DNA of 18,592 nt from Parcubacteria group bacterium RIFCSPHIGHO2_01_FULL_47_10b (GCA_001824325.1 MHXC01000060.1:31433-50024); one strand, 5' to 3'. Shown: positions 1 to 8,195, counted from the stretch's first letter. Numbers and translations: made by a program. Notes: generated by a model not told the origin, from the letters alone.

Positions 1-1
1 A

Positions 2-358
2 AAAATTATTCTCGTGGTGGATGACGAAAAGTCCATGGCCCGGGCGCTTGAGTTGAAGCTTGGGTTTGAGGGTTTTGAGACGCGAAGTGCTCCAGATGGA
101 CAGAGCGCACTCGACATTATTGAAAAGGAGTATATTGACCTCATACTTCTCGATTTAATGATGCCGCGATTAGATGGGTTTCGTTTTTTGGAGATATTAA
201 AGCAACGGAAGAATAAAGTGCCGTTGATCGTGCTCACGAATTTGAGCCAAAGCGAAGACGAGGATCGGGCACGAGCGCTCGGCGCAAAAGAATTTTTCGT
301 AAAGTCAGACACGCCGATTGCCACGATTGTGGCTCGCGTAAAAGCGTCATTAACGTAA
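2..358 (+). CDS. Single-domain response regulator (receiver), 5' truncated
   Basis: The reading frame is open from the first bases of the window, and the residues before the first internal GTG (KIIL, then VVDDE) are the normal first strand of a CheY-like receiver. The true start therefore lies upstream and only the first few residues are missing. Seen in the sequence: the acidic pair DD, the phosphoacceptor Asp in LILLDLMMP (about residue 51 from base 2), the switch Thr in VLTN and the conserved Lys in FFVKSD. There is no output domain, because the frame stops just after helix 5. Such proteins pass phosphoryl signals by protein contact. The stop lies 4 bases before pilB, so the two are probably co-transcribed, which suggests a role in pilus control. 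It resembles the receiver at 8214-8612 (both contain LTNLS and VKSD). Confidence 0.93.
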   Translation, partial: KIILVVDDEKSMARALELKLGFEGFETRSAPDGQSALDIIEKEYIDLILLDLMMPRLDGFRFLEILKQRKNKVPLIVLTNLSQSEDEDRARALGAKEFFVKSDTPIATIVARVKASLT

Positions 359-362
359 CTCT

Positions 363-2009
363 ATGCACATTGAGGAGGCGAAGTTGAAAGAAATACTCGT
401 TCGGGAGAACTATGTCACGAGCGAGGATATAAAAAAAGCGGAGAAGGCGGCTGCGGCACACCGTAGTTCCGTTGAGGAATATTTGCTATCAGAGGGCTTA
501 TTGTCGAAAGATTTACTCGGTCAGGCAATTGCCGAAGCGCTTAAGGTTCCGTATGCTGATTTAAATTCGAATCAACCATCCGCAGCACAGGTAGCGAAAA
601 TCCCCGAGCAGATTGCCCGTAAATACAACGCTGTGCTATTTCTGGAGGATAGAAAGCGCGTGGTTATTACGAGCGATGATCCGGCAAGAGCGAGTGGGTC
701 GAAGGAATTTCAGAAATTATTTGTTGGCAAGAATCTTCACTTCGCCTATTCGCTTGCCGAGGATATTAATCAGGCGCTTGTTCATTATCACAAACCACTT
801 GGGACTCGGTTTTCGCAGATTATTAAGCGTCAGGGGCGAGTGGCGCCTGAAATTGTCGAGGAAATTTTGAACGATGCGTACACATTTCACGCGTCGGATG
901 TTCACTTTGAACCACAGACACATGATGTCATTGTGCGATTTCGCATTGATGGCGTATTACACGAAGCAGGGCGGCTTGATAAAGAGAACTACGAAAACAT
1001 TTTAAATCGTATAAAAGTGCAGAGTCGCCTTCGAATCGACGAGCATTTTGCGGCACAGGATGGATCAATGCGGTTTCAAACCAACGGGCAGATGTTTGAT
1101 TTGCGAACATCGATAATGCCAACGGTGGACGGCGAAAAAATTGTATTACGCGTGTTAGCCACCTATATAGAGGGGTTATCGCTGGGGGAGCTGGGTCTTT
1201 CGAAAGACCATCAGCGTATCCTCGAGGAGTCTGCGGCAAAGCCGTTTGGCATGATCCTCGTTACTGGTCCTACGGGTTCCGGAAAAACAACGACGTTATA
1301 TGCGCTTTTGAAACTACTGAATGATCCTGAGGTGAATATTACGACTATTGAGGATCCGGTGGAATATAAGCTGGGTGGAGTGAATCAAATCCAAGTAAAC
1401 CCGCAGACGAACCTGACTTTTGCCCAAGGCTTGCGGTCTATTGTTCGGCAGGACCCCGACATCATTCTTGTCGGTGAAATCCGCGACAACGAGACTGCAG
1501 AAATCGCGGTGAATGCTGCGCTGACCGGCCATTTATTGCTCTCAACATTTCACGCCAATGATGCTGTCACTGCCATTCCACGCTTACTCGACATGGGCGT
1601 TGAGCCGTTTTTACTGGCTTCGACACTGGAAGTCGTTATTGCGCAGCGACTGGTGCGGCGGATTTGTGAGGGTTGCCGTTATAGCAAAGTTGTGCGCGTG
1701 AAAGAGTTAGAAAAAACATTTATTCACTCGTCACGCTTGTTTAAAGGAAAAACAGTAACGCTGTATGCGGGCAAAGGCTGCGCTATGTGCGGAAACACCG
1801 GGTATCGCGGCCGTACCGGCGTGTTTGAATTCATCCGATTATCACCAAAACTCCAAGAGCTGATATTACATAACCCATCAACGCAACAAGTGTGGGAGGT
1901 TGCGCGCAAAGAGAAATCAACAACGCTATTTGAGGATGGCATGGAAAAGGTACGGAATGGCATTACGACACTCGAGGAACTGATGCGTGTTGCACCGCCA
2001 TCACGATGA
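363..2009 (+). CDS. pilB: Type IV pilus assembly ATPase PilB (GspE family)
   Basis: This hexameric cytoplasmic ATPase powers pilus extension by turning the PilC platform. The 548 residues have family-typical length. An N-terminal MshEN/GspE-N-like domain spans roughly residues 1-150. The ATPase core has Walker A GPTGSGKTT (302-310), the Asp box TTIEDPVEY, Walker B-like DPDIILVGEIRD (364-375) and the His box TGHLLLSTFHAND. A four-cysteine zinc site follows, C435-x2-C438 and C473-x2-C476, which is typical of PilB/GspE and absent from PilT. The ATG at 363 has no Shine-Dalgarno. An in-frame TTG at 384 is preceded by a perfect GAGGAGG (372-378) with a 5-base spacer and would remove seven residues. 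I keep the ATG because the longer N-terminus (MHIEEAKLKEIL) fits the family. The stop overlaps the pilC start as ATGA. Confidence 0.97.
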   Translation: MHIEEAKLKEILVRENYVTSEDIKKAEKAAAAHRSSVEEYLLSEGLLSKDLLGQAIAEALKVPYADLNSNQPSAAQVAKIPEQIARKYNAVLFLEDRKRVVITSDDPARASGSKEFQKLFVGKNLHFAYSLAEDINQALVHYHKPLGTRFSQIIKRQGRVAPEIVEEILNDAYTFHASDVHFEPQTHDVIVRFRIDGVLHEAGRLDKENYENILNRIKVQSRLRIDEHFAAQDGSMRFQTNGQMFDLRTSIMPTVDGEKIVLRVLATYIEGLSLGELGLSKDHQRILEESAAKPFGMILVTGPTGSGKTTTLYALLKLLNDPEVNITTIEDPVEYKLGGVNQIQVNPQTNLTFAQGLRSIVRQDPDIILVGEIRDNETAEIAVNAALTGHLLLSTFHANDAVTAIPRLLDMGVEPFLLASTLEVVIAQRLVRRICEGCRYSKVVRVKELEKTFIHSSRLFKGKTVTLYAGKGCAMCGNTGYRGRTGVFEFIRLSPKLQELILHNPSTQQVWEVARKEKSTTLFEDGMEKVRNGITTLEELMRVAPPSR

Positions 2010-3139
2010 AAACACCAAAGAAAAAGCGTAAATCGCTGATATGGCGTGTCATTCAATGGCTCGACTCGATACATATTGGCGTCGGGAAAGAGCGCGATTT
2101 TTTTATTGAAAATTTGAGCATGTTAGTTGCGTCTGGTATGCCGATATTGTCGGCGATTCATGCAGTTACCGAAGATGTACGATCCCGCGCGATGAAAAAA
2201 ATCATCGATGTGTTTGCACAAGATATCGAAAGCGGCTCACCGTTATGGAAAGCGTTTTGTCGAACGGGAATTTTCCGCGATCACACGATTGCATTAATTA
2301 GAGTCGGCGAGGAGTCGGGAACGCTTGGGGATAATTTGAAGTTGATTGCATTGCAAGAAGCCAAGGATCGGTCGCTCCGGTCGAAGATTCGTTCGGCCAT
2401 GATGTATCCGATTTTAGTGCTCGTACTAACTGCGGTTATTGGTATAGGGGTTGCGTGGTTTATCTTGCCGCGCCTTTCGGTAGTTTTTTCCCAGTTGCGG
2501 ATTGAATTGCCGTCGATCACCAAAGGCCTCATCGCCACGGGAACATTTTTGGGAGCATACGGAGTCATTGTTATTCCACTATTTTGTGTCGTACTTGGAC
2601 TTGTGCTGTATTTCATTTTTTTCAACCCGCGTACCAAGCATTTTGGTCAGACACTCCTGTTTGCATTCCCCGGCGTGAATCGACTGTTGCGCGAGGTCGA
2701 GTTGGCGCGATTTGGGTACTTACTCGGGACGCTGCTACGCGCTGGGCTTCCTGTAACACAGGCAATGGACTCGCTATGCAATGCAACGCAATTTTTGCAA
2801 TACAAACGATTTTATGGATTTTTACGCGATAGCATTGAAGAAGGTAACTCACTGCAAAAAAGCTTTGCAAAATATAAGCAGTCGCAGCGATTACTACCGA
2901 GCACAGTCCAGCAATTACTAATTAGCGGCGAGCAGTCGGGAAATTTGTCCTCGACGTTGCTTCGGATTGGCGACATGTTTGAGGAAAAAACAGAAAATAC
3001 GACAAAAAATCTGACCGTTGTTCTAGAGCCGCTTTTGCTTATCATCGTGTGGATCGGTGTCGTTTCAGTGGCGATCGCAGTCATTTTGCCCATTTATAAT
3101 CTTATTGGTGGATTCAATGCAGATGCAACGAGTTATTAG
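2006..3139 (+). CDS. pilC: Type IV pilus inner-membrane platform protein PilC (GspF family)
   Basis: PilC is the polytopic membrane protein on which PilB acts to add or remove pilin subunits. The 377 residues show the duplicated T2SSF layout: a first cytoplasmic helical domain (about 30-130, with GMPILSAI and RVGEESGTLGDNL), two membrane helices near 134-153 and 180-207, a second copy (about 235-340, with RAGLPVTQAM and ISGEQSGNLSSTL), and a last membrane helix ending in the usual ILPIYNL. The equivalent motifs GEESG and GEQSG mark the internal repeat. It starts inside the pilB stop (4-base ATGA overlap), indicating translational coupling. The 3' end overlaps the start of the next pilin gene by about 20 bases. 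Confidence 0.97.
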   Translation: MKTPKKKRKSLIWRVIQWLDSIHIGVGKERDFFIENLSMLVASGMPILSAIHAVTEDVRSRAMKKIIDVFAQDIESGSPLWKAFCRTGIFRDHTIALIRVGEESGTLGDNLKLIALQEAKDRSLRSKIRSAMMYPILVLVLTAVIGIGVAWFILPRLSVVFSQLRIELPSITKGLIATGTFLGAYGVIVIPLFCVVLGLVLYFIFFNPRTKHFGQTLLFAFPGVNRLLREVELARFGYLLGTLLRAGLPVTQAMDSLCNATQFLQYKRFYGFLRDSIEEGNSLQKSFAKYKQSQRLLPSTVQQLLISGEQSGNLSSTLLRIGDMFEEKTENTTKNLTVVLEPLLLIIVWIGVVSVAIAVILPIYNLIGGFNADATSY

Positions 3140-3614
3140 TCAATCACTGAAGCCCGCATTGGGTAAATGCTCGTGTCAGCGCGGACAGCAGGGGTTTACG
3201 CTATTAGAAATGCTGCTCGCTGTCGCGGCGATTGCCGTTATCGCTGGTATCGGCATCCCGATTTACCAGTCGTTGCAGGTGCGCAATGATATCGATATCG
3301 CGGCAACGACCATTGCTCAAGGCGCTCGACGAGCGCAATTACTTTCACAAGCAAGTCAAATAGATAGTATCTGGGGAATTCGTGTGCAGTCCGGATCGAT
3401 CACTCTGTTCCGAGGAGCAACGTATGCGACGCGCGATGCGACATTCGACGAATTATCTTCTCTTCCTGGAACTATTACTCCTTCGGGCGTACAAGAGATA
3501 GTGTTTGCCAAGTTTTCAGGCGATCCTCAGGCAACTGGGGCAATGACACTAACGTCAAACAGTAATGAAATCCGCACCATCACGCTCAATAAAAAGGGCA
3601 TGGTCAACTACTAG
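3117..3614 (+). CDS. Type IV prepilin, GspH/FimT-like minor pilin
   Basis: This is a minor pilin or pseudopilin. A basic leader ends in RGQQG and is followed by FTLLEMLLAVAAIAVIAGIG, the canonical prepilin peptidase site with Glu at mature position 5 and a hydrophobic helix. The mature protein is about 140 residues, beta-rich at the C-terminus, with a GARRAQLLSQAS helix as in GspH/FimT-like pilins. The frame is open back to 3057, but starts there would lie deep inside pilC. ATG 3117 (or ATG 3123) gives a normal leader of about 24-26 residues and overlaps the pilC stop by 17-23 bases. Minor pilins of this class are thought to prime pilus assembly at the tip. The family assignment beyond 'prepilin' is an inference. 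Confidence 0.9.
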   Translation: MQMQRVISQSLKPALGKCSCQRGQQGFTLLEMLLAVAAIAVIAGIGIPIYQSLQVRNDIDIAATTIAQGARRAQLLSQASQIDSIWGIRVQSGSITLFRGATYATRDATFDELSSLPGTITPSGVQEIVFAKFSGDPQATGAMTLTSNSNEIRTITLNKKGMVNY

Positions 3615-5010
3615 TGCCGACGGAAGGGCGACCGGAAACGGTATGTCCACCTTGGAAGTGGTCTTGTCGTCCGCTCTCTTTATTATGTTAGTAACTGCGC
3701 TTATAGGCGGGTATTTGTATGGCCAAGAGTCGACGGAGCTTGCGGGCAATCATGCGAGGGCGGTGATGTTGGCTGAAGAGGGCATTGAGGTGGCGCTCAA
3801 TATCCGCGATGATGATTTTGCGAATCTTGCTGATGGTACGCACGGCCTGGCAATATCGGGCAATCAGTGGGTTACAACTGGCTCGCAGGATGTTACAGAT
3901 ATTTTTACGCGACAACTCGTTATCTCGACCATCGACGCGCAGCGGAAAACCGCAATGTCCCAGGTAACATGGCAGCAAAATCCGCAGCGCTCGGGCGTTG
4001 TCGCGATTACAACACGGCTCACGAACTGGATGGCATCGCTTGCCGCGAGCTGGACGAATGCGATCGGATCAGCATCTCTCGGCTTTGCGGGGACAAACGA
4101 CGGGCTAAAGATTCAAGTTCAAGGCAATTACGCCTATGTGATTCGTTCTGACGGCACTACTGATTTTACGATAGTAAATATTTCCAACCCTGCAGCGCCG
4201 ACAATTGCCGGAACATTAAGCATGTCCGGCGTCCCGAGAAATTTGTTTATCTCGGGGAATTATGCGTATATAACCAATGCAAATAATTCTGGGGAATTGT
4301 TTATTGTTAATATTACAAATCCTACTGCACCAGCCATTGTTGGCATCTATAATGCGCCTGGAACTGCAGATGCCAATGGCGTATATGTCGTCGGCTCGAA
4401 CGCATATGTCGTTCGTGTGAGCAGTACCTCGAACGAGTTTCTAATAATAAACGTTGGAATCCCCTCAACTCCATTTTTACTGGGCTCTCTTAACCTTGCC
4501 TCAACTGGGTATGAGGTCGTTGTTTCGGGCAATTACGCATACGTGGCTTCCGGTCATAACTCACAAGAGCTTCAAGTCATTAATATATCGCTTCCTTCGC
4601 TTCCGTCGCTTGTTGGGTCGCTGGACCTCAGCGCGACTGCCGACGCAACGACAATATCATATGTCGGGACCCGCGTGTTTGTCGGCCAAAGTACACAGCT
4701 CCGCAATATAAGTATTGCGAGTCCGACCGTTCCTACGCTTTCTGGTTCATATGCAGCAGGATCAGCGAATATCAATGATATTGCATTAGGATTCACAAAC
4801 GGCGGTACGTATGCATTTCTCGCAACGAGCGTGGGCAGCGCGGAATTTCAGGTAGTCGATGTAACTACCCCAACCGCAATGACCTTACTCGCTTCTGTCG
4901 ATGTCGCCGGAGCGAGCGCGATGAACGGTGTTGCATATCAATCAACGCTTGATCGCGCGTTTGGTGTGAGCGCAGGCGAGCCTGAATTTTATGTTTTTGC
5001 GCCACAGTAA
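3565..5010 (+). CDS. PilV-like prepilin fused to an LVIVD-repeat beta-propeller (putative pilus-tip adhesin)
   Basis: This is a 481-residue two-part protein. Part one is a prepilin: a basic 26-residue leader ends in TGNG, then MSTLEVVLSSALFIMLVTAL, with Glu at mature position 5, followed by a PilV-like segment (LAEEGIEVALNIRDDDFANL) to about residue 155. Part two (about 187-480) is a series of repeats of the form GNYAYV...(F/L)xIVNISNPxxPxxxGxL, matching the LVIVD repeat. I count six full copies plus a short closing one, which suits a seven-bladed propeller. No other start codon lies between ATG 3565 and the cleavage site, so the first 50 bases overlap the preceding pilin gene in another frame. 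A large globular domain on a pilin cannot pack along a filament, so a tip position with a binding role is inferred. Confidence 0.9.
   Translation: MKSAPSRSIKRAWSTTSADGRATGNGMSTLEVVLSSALFIMLVTALIGGYLYGQESTELAGNHARAVMLAEEGIEVALNIRDDDFANLADGTHGLAISGNQWVTTGSQDVTDIFTRQLVISTIDAQRKTAMSQVTWQQNPQRSGVVAITTRLTNWMASLAASWTNAIGSASLGFAGTNDGLKIQVQGNYAYVIRSDGTTDFTIVNISNPAAPTIAGTLSMSGVPRNLFISGNYAYITNANNSGELFIVNITNPTAPAIVGIYNAPGTADANGVYVVGSNAYVVRVSSTSNEFLIINVGIPSTPFLLGSLNLASTGYEVVVSGNYAYVASGHNSQELQVINISLPSLPSLVGSLDLSATADATTISYVGTRVFVGQSTQLRNISIASPTVPTLSGSYAAGSANINDIALGFTNGGTYAFLATSVGSAEFQVVDVTTPTAMTLLASVDVAGASAMNGVAYQSTLDRAFGVSAGEPEFYVFAPQ
4123..5004 (+). repeat. LVIVD-type protein repeats, about seven copies
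   Basis: Within the pilin-propeller gene, repeats start near residues 187, 231, 277, 322, 368, 413 and 463, so the unit is about 44-46 codons. Shared positions are G(N)YAYV, a short variable loop, a hydrophobic strand ending IVNI or VINI, an NP or P turn, and a hydrophobic G-x-L/Y. The fifth copy is shortened and less conserved, and the last is partial. The DNA copies differ at many synonymous sites, so the duplications are old rather than recent tandem expansion. Confidence 0.82.
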
Positions 5011-5023
5011 TGAATCCCTATCG

Positions 5024-5590
5024 ATGAAAATGAAATCGAACAGCATTCGCAGAATTTCGGCAAAGCCCAGGTTTCGCTCAAGACCACAGCGGCAGTCGGG
5101 CTTTACTCTCATCGAGCTCCTGTTGTATCTCGGGATGGCAGCTTTTTTACTCCTTGCTACATCTGGTTTTCTTGCATTATTGTTACAATCCAAGGCAAAG
5201 AATCAAACAATTGCCGAAGTCGAGCAGCAGGGATTGCAGGTAGTGCAGCTCATGACACAAACGATTCGGAATGGGGAACTGATAACAGCGCCAGCTCAAA
5301 GTTCAAGCGGGTCATCGCTTACGCTTGATGTTGTTGATAGCGCCGACGATCCAACTATTTTTGATGAGGCGAGCGGAGTTTTGCGAGTACAAGAGGGAGC
5401 TTCTCAAGTCATTGCCCTGACAAATAACCGTGTTGTTGCATCTGGCTTAACATTCCAGAACGTATCTCGCCAGGATACGCCGGGAATAGTACGGATTTCA
5501 TTTGTCTTAACGCATGTGAATCCCCGGGATCGGAATGAGTTTTCGTTTTTTAAGACATTTGTTGCGTCAGCCGCATTGCGGCATCCATAG
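5024..5590 (+). CDS. Type IV prepilin, PilW/GspJ-like minor pilin
   Basis: The leader is rich in Arg and Lys and ends in RQSG, followed by FTLIELLLYLGMAAFLLLAT: a canonical cleavage site with Glu5 and an N-terminal membrane helix. The mature body has a long helix (EVEQQGLQVVQLMTQTIRNGE) and then a beta-rich region, a layout seen in PilW/GspJ-like pilins. The LLLYLG segment is common in this group. The frame is open from ATG 4991, inside the preceding gene, but ATG 5024 (or ATG 5030) lies past the upstream stop at 5010 and gives a normal leader of 24-26 residues. No Shine-Dalgarno is evident at any candidate start. Confidence 0.88.
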   Translation: MKMKSNSIRRISAKPRFRSRPQRQSGFTLIELLLYLGMAAFLLLATSGFLALLLQSKAKNQTIAEVEQQGLQVVQLMTQTIRNGELITAPAQSSSGSSLTLDVVDSADDPTIFDEASGVLRVQEGASQVIALTNNRVVASGLTFQNVSRQDTPGIVRISFVLTHVNPRDRNEFSFFKTFVASAALRHP

Positions 5591-5623
5591 TTATCCACAG
5601 CCCCAGATTATATCTTGGATTAT

Positions 5624-6031
5624 ATGATTCATATCCAGCGAGCGAAAAATGCAGGTTACATTACTCTCATAAGCGTATTAGTTGTTGGCGCAGTCGGCGT
5701 GGCTATCGTCATTTCGCTTTTGCAATTGGGACTGGGAACGTCACGGACCAGTTTTACTTTTCGGCAGTCGAGCCAAGCGCGGGCACTGGCCCACGCATGC
5801 GCAGAAGAGGCGCTCCAGCAAATACACGACAACACCGCTTTTACCGGATCTGGAAATCTGACGCTGGGACAAGGCAGTTGCGACTACACGGTAACCAGCC
5901 AAGGCGCAGGGAGCCGTACCATTAACGCTTCGGGCTTGGCTGGCACCGTCGTACGAAAAGAGCAAGTAGTTATCAACGATATCAGTCCCTTGATTCAAGT
6001 TGTAACATGGCAAGAGGTATCAGATTTTTAA
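5624..6031 (+). CDS. PilX-like minor pilin candidate with atypical prepilin motif
   Basis: This is a 135-residue protein with a short basic N-terminus (MIHIQRAKNAG), then YITLISVLVVGAVGVAIVISLL, a membrane helix. It resembles a prepilin leader cut after Gly11, but mature position 5 is Ile where almost all pilins have Glu. The following segment (SQARALAHACAEEALQQI) matches the helix seen after the hydrophobic stretch in PilX-like pilins, and the C-terminus is beta-rich. Position in the pilin run supports a minor pilin role. A TTG at 5615 would add three residues (MDY); I prefer ATG 5624. Two cysteines (in AHACAEE and GSCDY) could form a disulfide. Whether prepilin peptidase processes it is unknown. 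Confidence 0.75.
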   Translation: MIHIQRAKNAGYITLISVLVVGAVGVAIVISLLQLGLGTSRTSFTFRQSSQARALAHACAEEALQQIHDNTAFTGSGNLTLGQGSCDYTVTSQGAGSRTINASGLAGTVVRKEQVVINDISPLIQVVTWQEVSDF

Positions 6032-6040
6032 AATTCGATG

Positions 6041-6046
6041 TATAAT
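6041..6046 (+). promoter_or_regulatory. Putative -10 element of the major pilin promoter
   Basis: A perfect TATAAT lies 36 bases upstream of the pilin ATG at 6082, in the only notable gap inside the pilin run. I see no good -35 hexamer at 16-18 bases. Transcription would start near 6053 and leave a leader of about 30 bases with no Shine-Dalgarno. A separate promoter suits a major subunit needed in excess over the upstream minor pilins. Confidence 0.5.
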
Positions 6047-6081
6047 ACACCTATCATTAATTTTTTAACCAACGAACACGT

Positions 6082-6564
6082 ATGAACAAAGTACTTACAC
6101 ACGAGAAGGGTTTCACCCTCCTTGAAATTTTATTGGTTGTTGCAGCTATTGGTATTCTCGCAGGCATTGTGATTTTGGCATTAAACCCAGGAAAGCAGCT
6201 GGGTGAAACGCGCAATGCGCAGCGCCATAGCGACGTGAATACCATTATGAACGCTATTTATCAATATGCGATTGATAATAACGGGAGTTTGCCCGCGGCC
6301 GTTGACAGCATTACTGCGACTTCGCAGGTATTGGGAACCGCTGCAACAGGACTTGATGCCACATGTACTGCGGTGACCACGGTTGCTGCGGGAGCCGATC
6401 TAACATCCGCATTGGTGCCTGACTATATTGTAGGGATTCCAACTGATCCGAGCACGGGGACCGACGCAAATACCGACTATTACGTGAATAAAACAGCCAG
6501 TGGCCGTGTCGTTGTTGGATCATGTGACCCAGAACAGAGCGCAGTTATTAACATCACGAGATAA
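6082..6564 (+). CDS. Type IV pilin, probable major subunit (PilA-like)
   Basis: The 160-residue prepilin has a short leader MNKVLTHEKG and mature start FTLLEILLVVAAIGILAGIV, a textbook class III signal with Glu5. After the helix comes GETRNAQRHSDVNTIMNAIYQYAIDNNGSLP, the alpha-1C segment typical of CPR and pseudopilin-like pilins. Two cysteines (C95 and C148) bracket the C-terminal region and probably form the D-region disulfide. Its small size, short leader, own promoter (-10 at 6041) and last place in the pilin run suggest the main filament subunit. That is an inference, since no expression evidence is available and it could be a further minor pilin. It ends 53 bases before the histidine kinase gene. 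Confidence 0.9.
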   Translation: MNKVLTHEKGFTLLEILLVVAAIGILAGIVILALNPGKQLGETRNAQRHSDVNTIMNAIYQYAIDNNGSLPAAVDSITATSQVLGTAATGLDATCTAVTTVAAGADLTSALVPDYIVGIPTDPSTGTDANTDYYVNKTASGRVVVGSCDPEQSAVINITR

Positions 6565-6607
6565 GGTAGGTAGACACTCTATAACCTGTTAAGCGAGAGA
6601 GCGATAC

Positions 6608-6612
6608 GGAGG
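6608..6612 (+). promoter_or_regulatory. Strong Shine-Dalgarno for the histidine kinase
   Basis: GGAGG sits 5 bases before ATG 6618 and fixes that start. It stands out because most starts in the window lack a recognisable ribosome binding site. A weak -10-like TATAAC lies at 6580-6585 without a clear -35. Confidence 0.7.
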
Positions 6613-6617
6613 CACCT

Positions 6618-8195
6618 ATGAACAACCAGGAGGCATTATTGTCAGCCCTCGATGAGGTTGCGCTTGTTTCGATTACTGATGCGCAGGGAATTATTATTTT
6701 CGTGAATGATAAGTTTGTTGAGACGTCGCATTTTTCGCGACAAGAGCTTATTGGCCACAATCACCGTATCCTAAAATCAGGGGATCAGCCCGATATTTTA
6801 TTTGAGGATCTCTGGAAGACTATTTCTGGCGGTAGGGTGTGGCGTGGCGACATAGCGAACCGGACTAAAGACGGCTCGTTGTATTGGGCCGATACATCAG
6901 TCGTGCCAATCCAAGGACCAGACGGCAAGCCGGAACAGTACGTAGCGGTACGGTTCTTGATTACTGATAAAAAGGAATCGCGCGAGCAAATAGTCGAACA
7001 GCATCGAGAATTTGAACGGACAAAAAGTGCGCTGGTGAATGCGCTGGAAAATGTGGAACAGGAAAAAGAACGAATCCGCCTACAAAGCATTGAAACCAAA
7101 AAATTTGCGCTCGCTGTCGAAGGCGCCAGTGAGCACATTGTGATTACAGACCCAAACGGCATTATTATTTACGCAAACCACGCAGCTGAATTAATCACGG
7201 GCTTTTCAAAGGATGAAATAATAGGAACGAAAGCAGGCACGTTGTGGGGTGGGTTGATGGGCAAGGAATTCTATCAACGCTTATGGGAGACGATCGCGGT
7301 TCGCAAGGAAACATTCCAAGGCGAGATACGGAATAAAAGGAAAAGCGGCGCGGAATATACAGTGAGTACGAATATCTCGCCGGTAATGGACGAAAAGCAG
7401 CACATTATGTTTTTTGTTGTTTTGGAACGAGATATTACGCGCGAAAAGGAAGTCGACAAGGCGAAAACAGAGTTTGTTTCACTGGCGTCGCACCAATTGC
7501 GTACGCCTTTGTCAGCCATCAACTGGTATGCGGAAATGTTGTTGGAAGGCGATGCTGGCACGCTCACAGAACAGCAGAAGAGTTATTTACAAGAAATTTA
7601 TCATGGGAATCAACGCATGGTTGAACTGGTCAATGCCTTACTTGATGTGTCACGAATCGAGATGGGGACATTTTCAGTGCGACCCGAACTGACCGATATT
7701 GTGGCATTAGCGCAGAGCGAAATCGCTGAACTGCAGCCACAGATTGATGCAAAAAAGCTTACCTGTGTTGCCGATTTTCAGCAGGGTTTACCGCAGTTAA
7801 ACGTTGACCCGGAACTTATTCGGATCATCATTGAAAATATTCTTACCAATGCAGTTAAATATACGCCGAATCGCGGCACAATAACACTCGCCTTGCATCT
7901 TGATGACGAGCGGCGTAATCTGGTATTAACGGTGTCCGATACGGGGTATGGCATCCCTCAAGACGAACAGGCCAAGATATTTACAAAGCTGTTCCGCGCG
8001 AATAACGTGCGCGAGATGGAACCTGAAGGAACCGGGCTTGGGTTGTATATCGTACAATCGATTTTGGACCACACCGGCGGTTCCATCCGATTCGAATCTG
8101 AGGAAAACAAAGGGACCACTTTTTACATCACCTGTCCCGTGTCAGGAATGAAAGAAAAAGACGGCACGGTTAAACTTGGCCATGTGGCACACTAA
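6618..8195 (+). CDS. Cytosolic PAS-PAS sensor histidine kinase
   Basis: The 525 residues show an N-terminal PAS domain (about 8-120) of the Aer/NifL-like sort (FVNDKFVETSHFSRQELIG...WRGDIANRTKDGSLYW), a coiled coil (about 125-165), and a second PAS (about 165-275, EHIVITDPNGIIIYANHAAE). Next is HisKA with the phosphoacceptor His292 in SHQLRTPLSAINW. The HATPase_c domain has N box ENILTNAVKYT (406-416), G1 DTGYGIP (441-447), F box KIFTKLFRA and G2 GTGLGLYI (471-478). All catalytic motifs are intact. No membrane helix or signal peptide is present, so it should sense a cytoplasmic cue such as redox, oxygen or a small ligand through PAS. The response regulator gene follows after 18 bases and is the likely partner. 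The pilus genes upstream suggest control of pilus function. Confidence 0.95.
   Translation: MNNQEALLSALDEVALVSITDAQGIIIFVNDKFVETSHFSRQELIGHNHRILKSGDQPDILFEDLWKTISGGRVWRGDIANRTKDGSLYWADTSVVPIQGPDGKPEQYVAVRFLITDKKESREQIVEQHREFERTKSALVNALENVEQEKERIRLQSIETKKFALAVEGASEHIVITDPNGIIIYANHAAELITGFSKDEIIGTKAGTLWGGLMGKEFYQRLWETIAVRKETFQGEIRNKRKSGAEYTVSTNISPVMDEKQHIMFFVVLERDITREKEVDKAKTEFVSLASHQLRTPLSAINWYAEMLLEGDAGTLTEQQKSYLQEIYHGNQRMVELVNALLDVSRIEMGTFSVRPELTDIVALAQSEIAELQPQIDAKKLTCVADFQQGLPQLNVDPELIRIIIENILTNAVKYTPNRGTITLALHLDDERRNLVLTVSDTGYGIPQDEQAKIFTKLFRANNVREMEPEGTGLGLYIVQSILDHTGGSIRFESEENKGTTFYITCPVSGMKEKDGTVKLGHVAH

Noticed and set aside
2006..2009. Possible UGA=Gly genetic code as in Gracilibacteria
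   Set aside because: TGA ends several genes at natural family lengths (pilB, Gmad2 protein, HicB-like protein) and glycines use ordinary codons. The standard bacterial code fits.
4123..5004. Tandem DNA repeats or CRISPR in the region of similar GGCAATTACGC-type motifs
   Set aside because: The similarity is at protein level (beta-propeller blades). DNA copies are diverged, unit length is about 135 bases and there are no spacers. No CRISPR array, tRNA or rRNA gene was found anywhere in the window.
5591..5599. TTATCCACA, a perfect DnaA-box match between two pilin genes
   Set aside because: It is a single 9-base match with no neighbouring boxes, AT-rich unwinding region or dnaA/dnaN genes. One match in a window of this size is not unlikely by chance.
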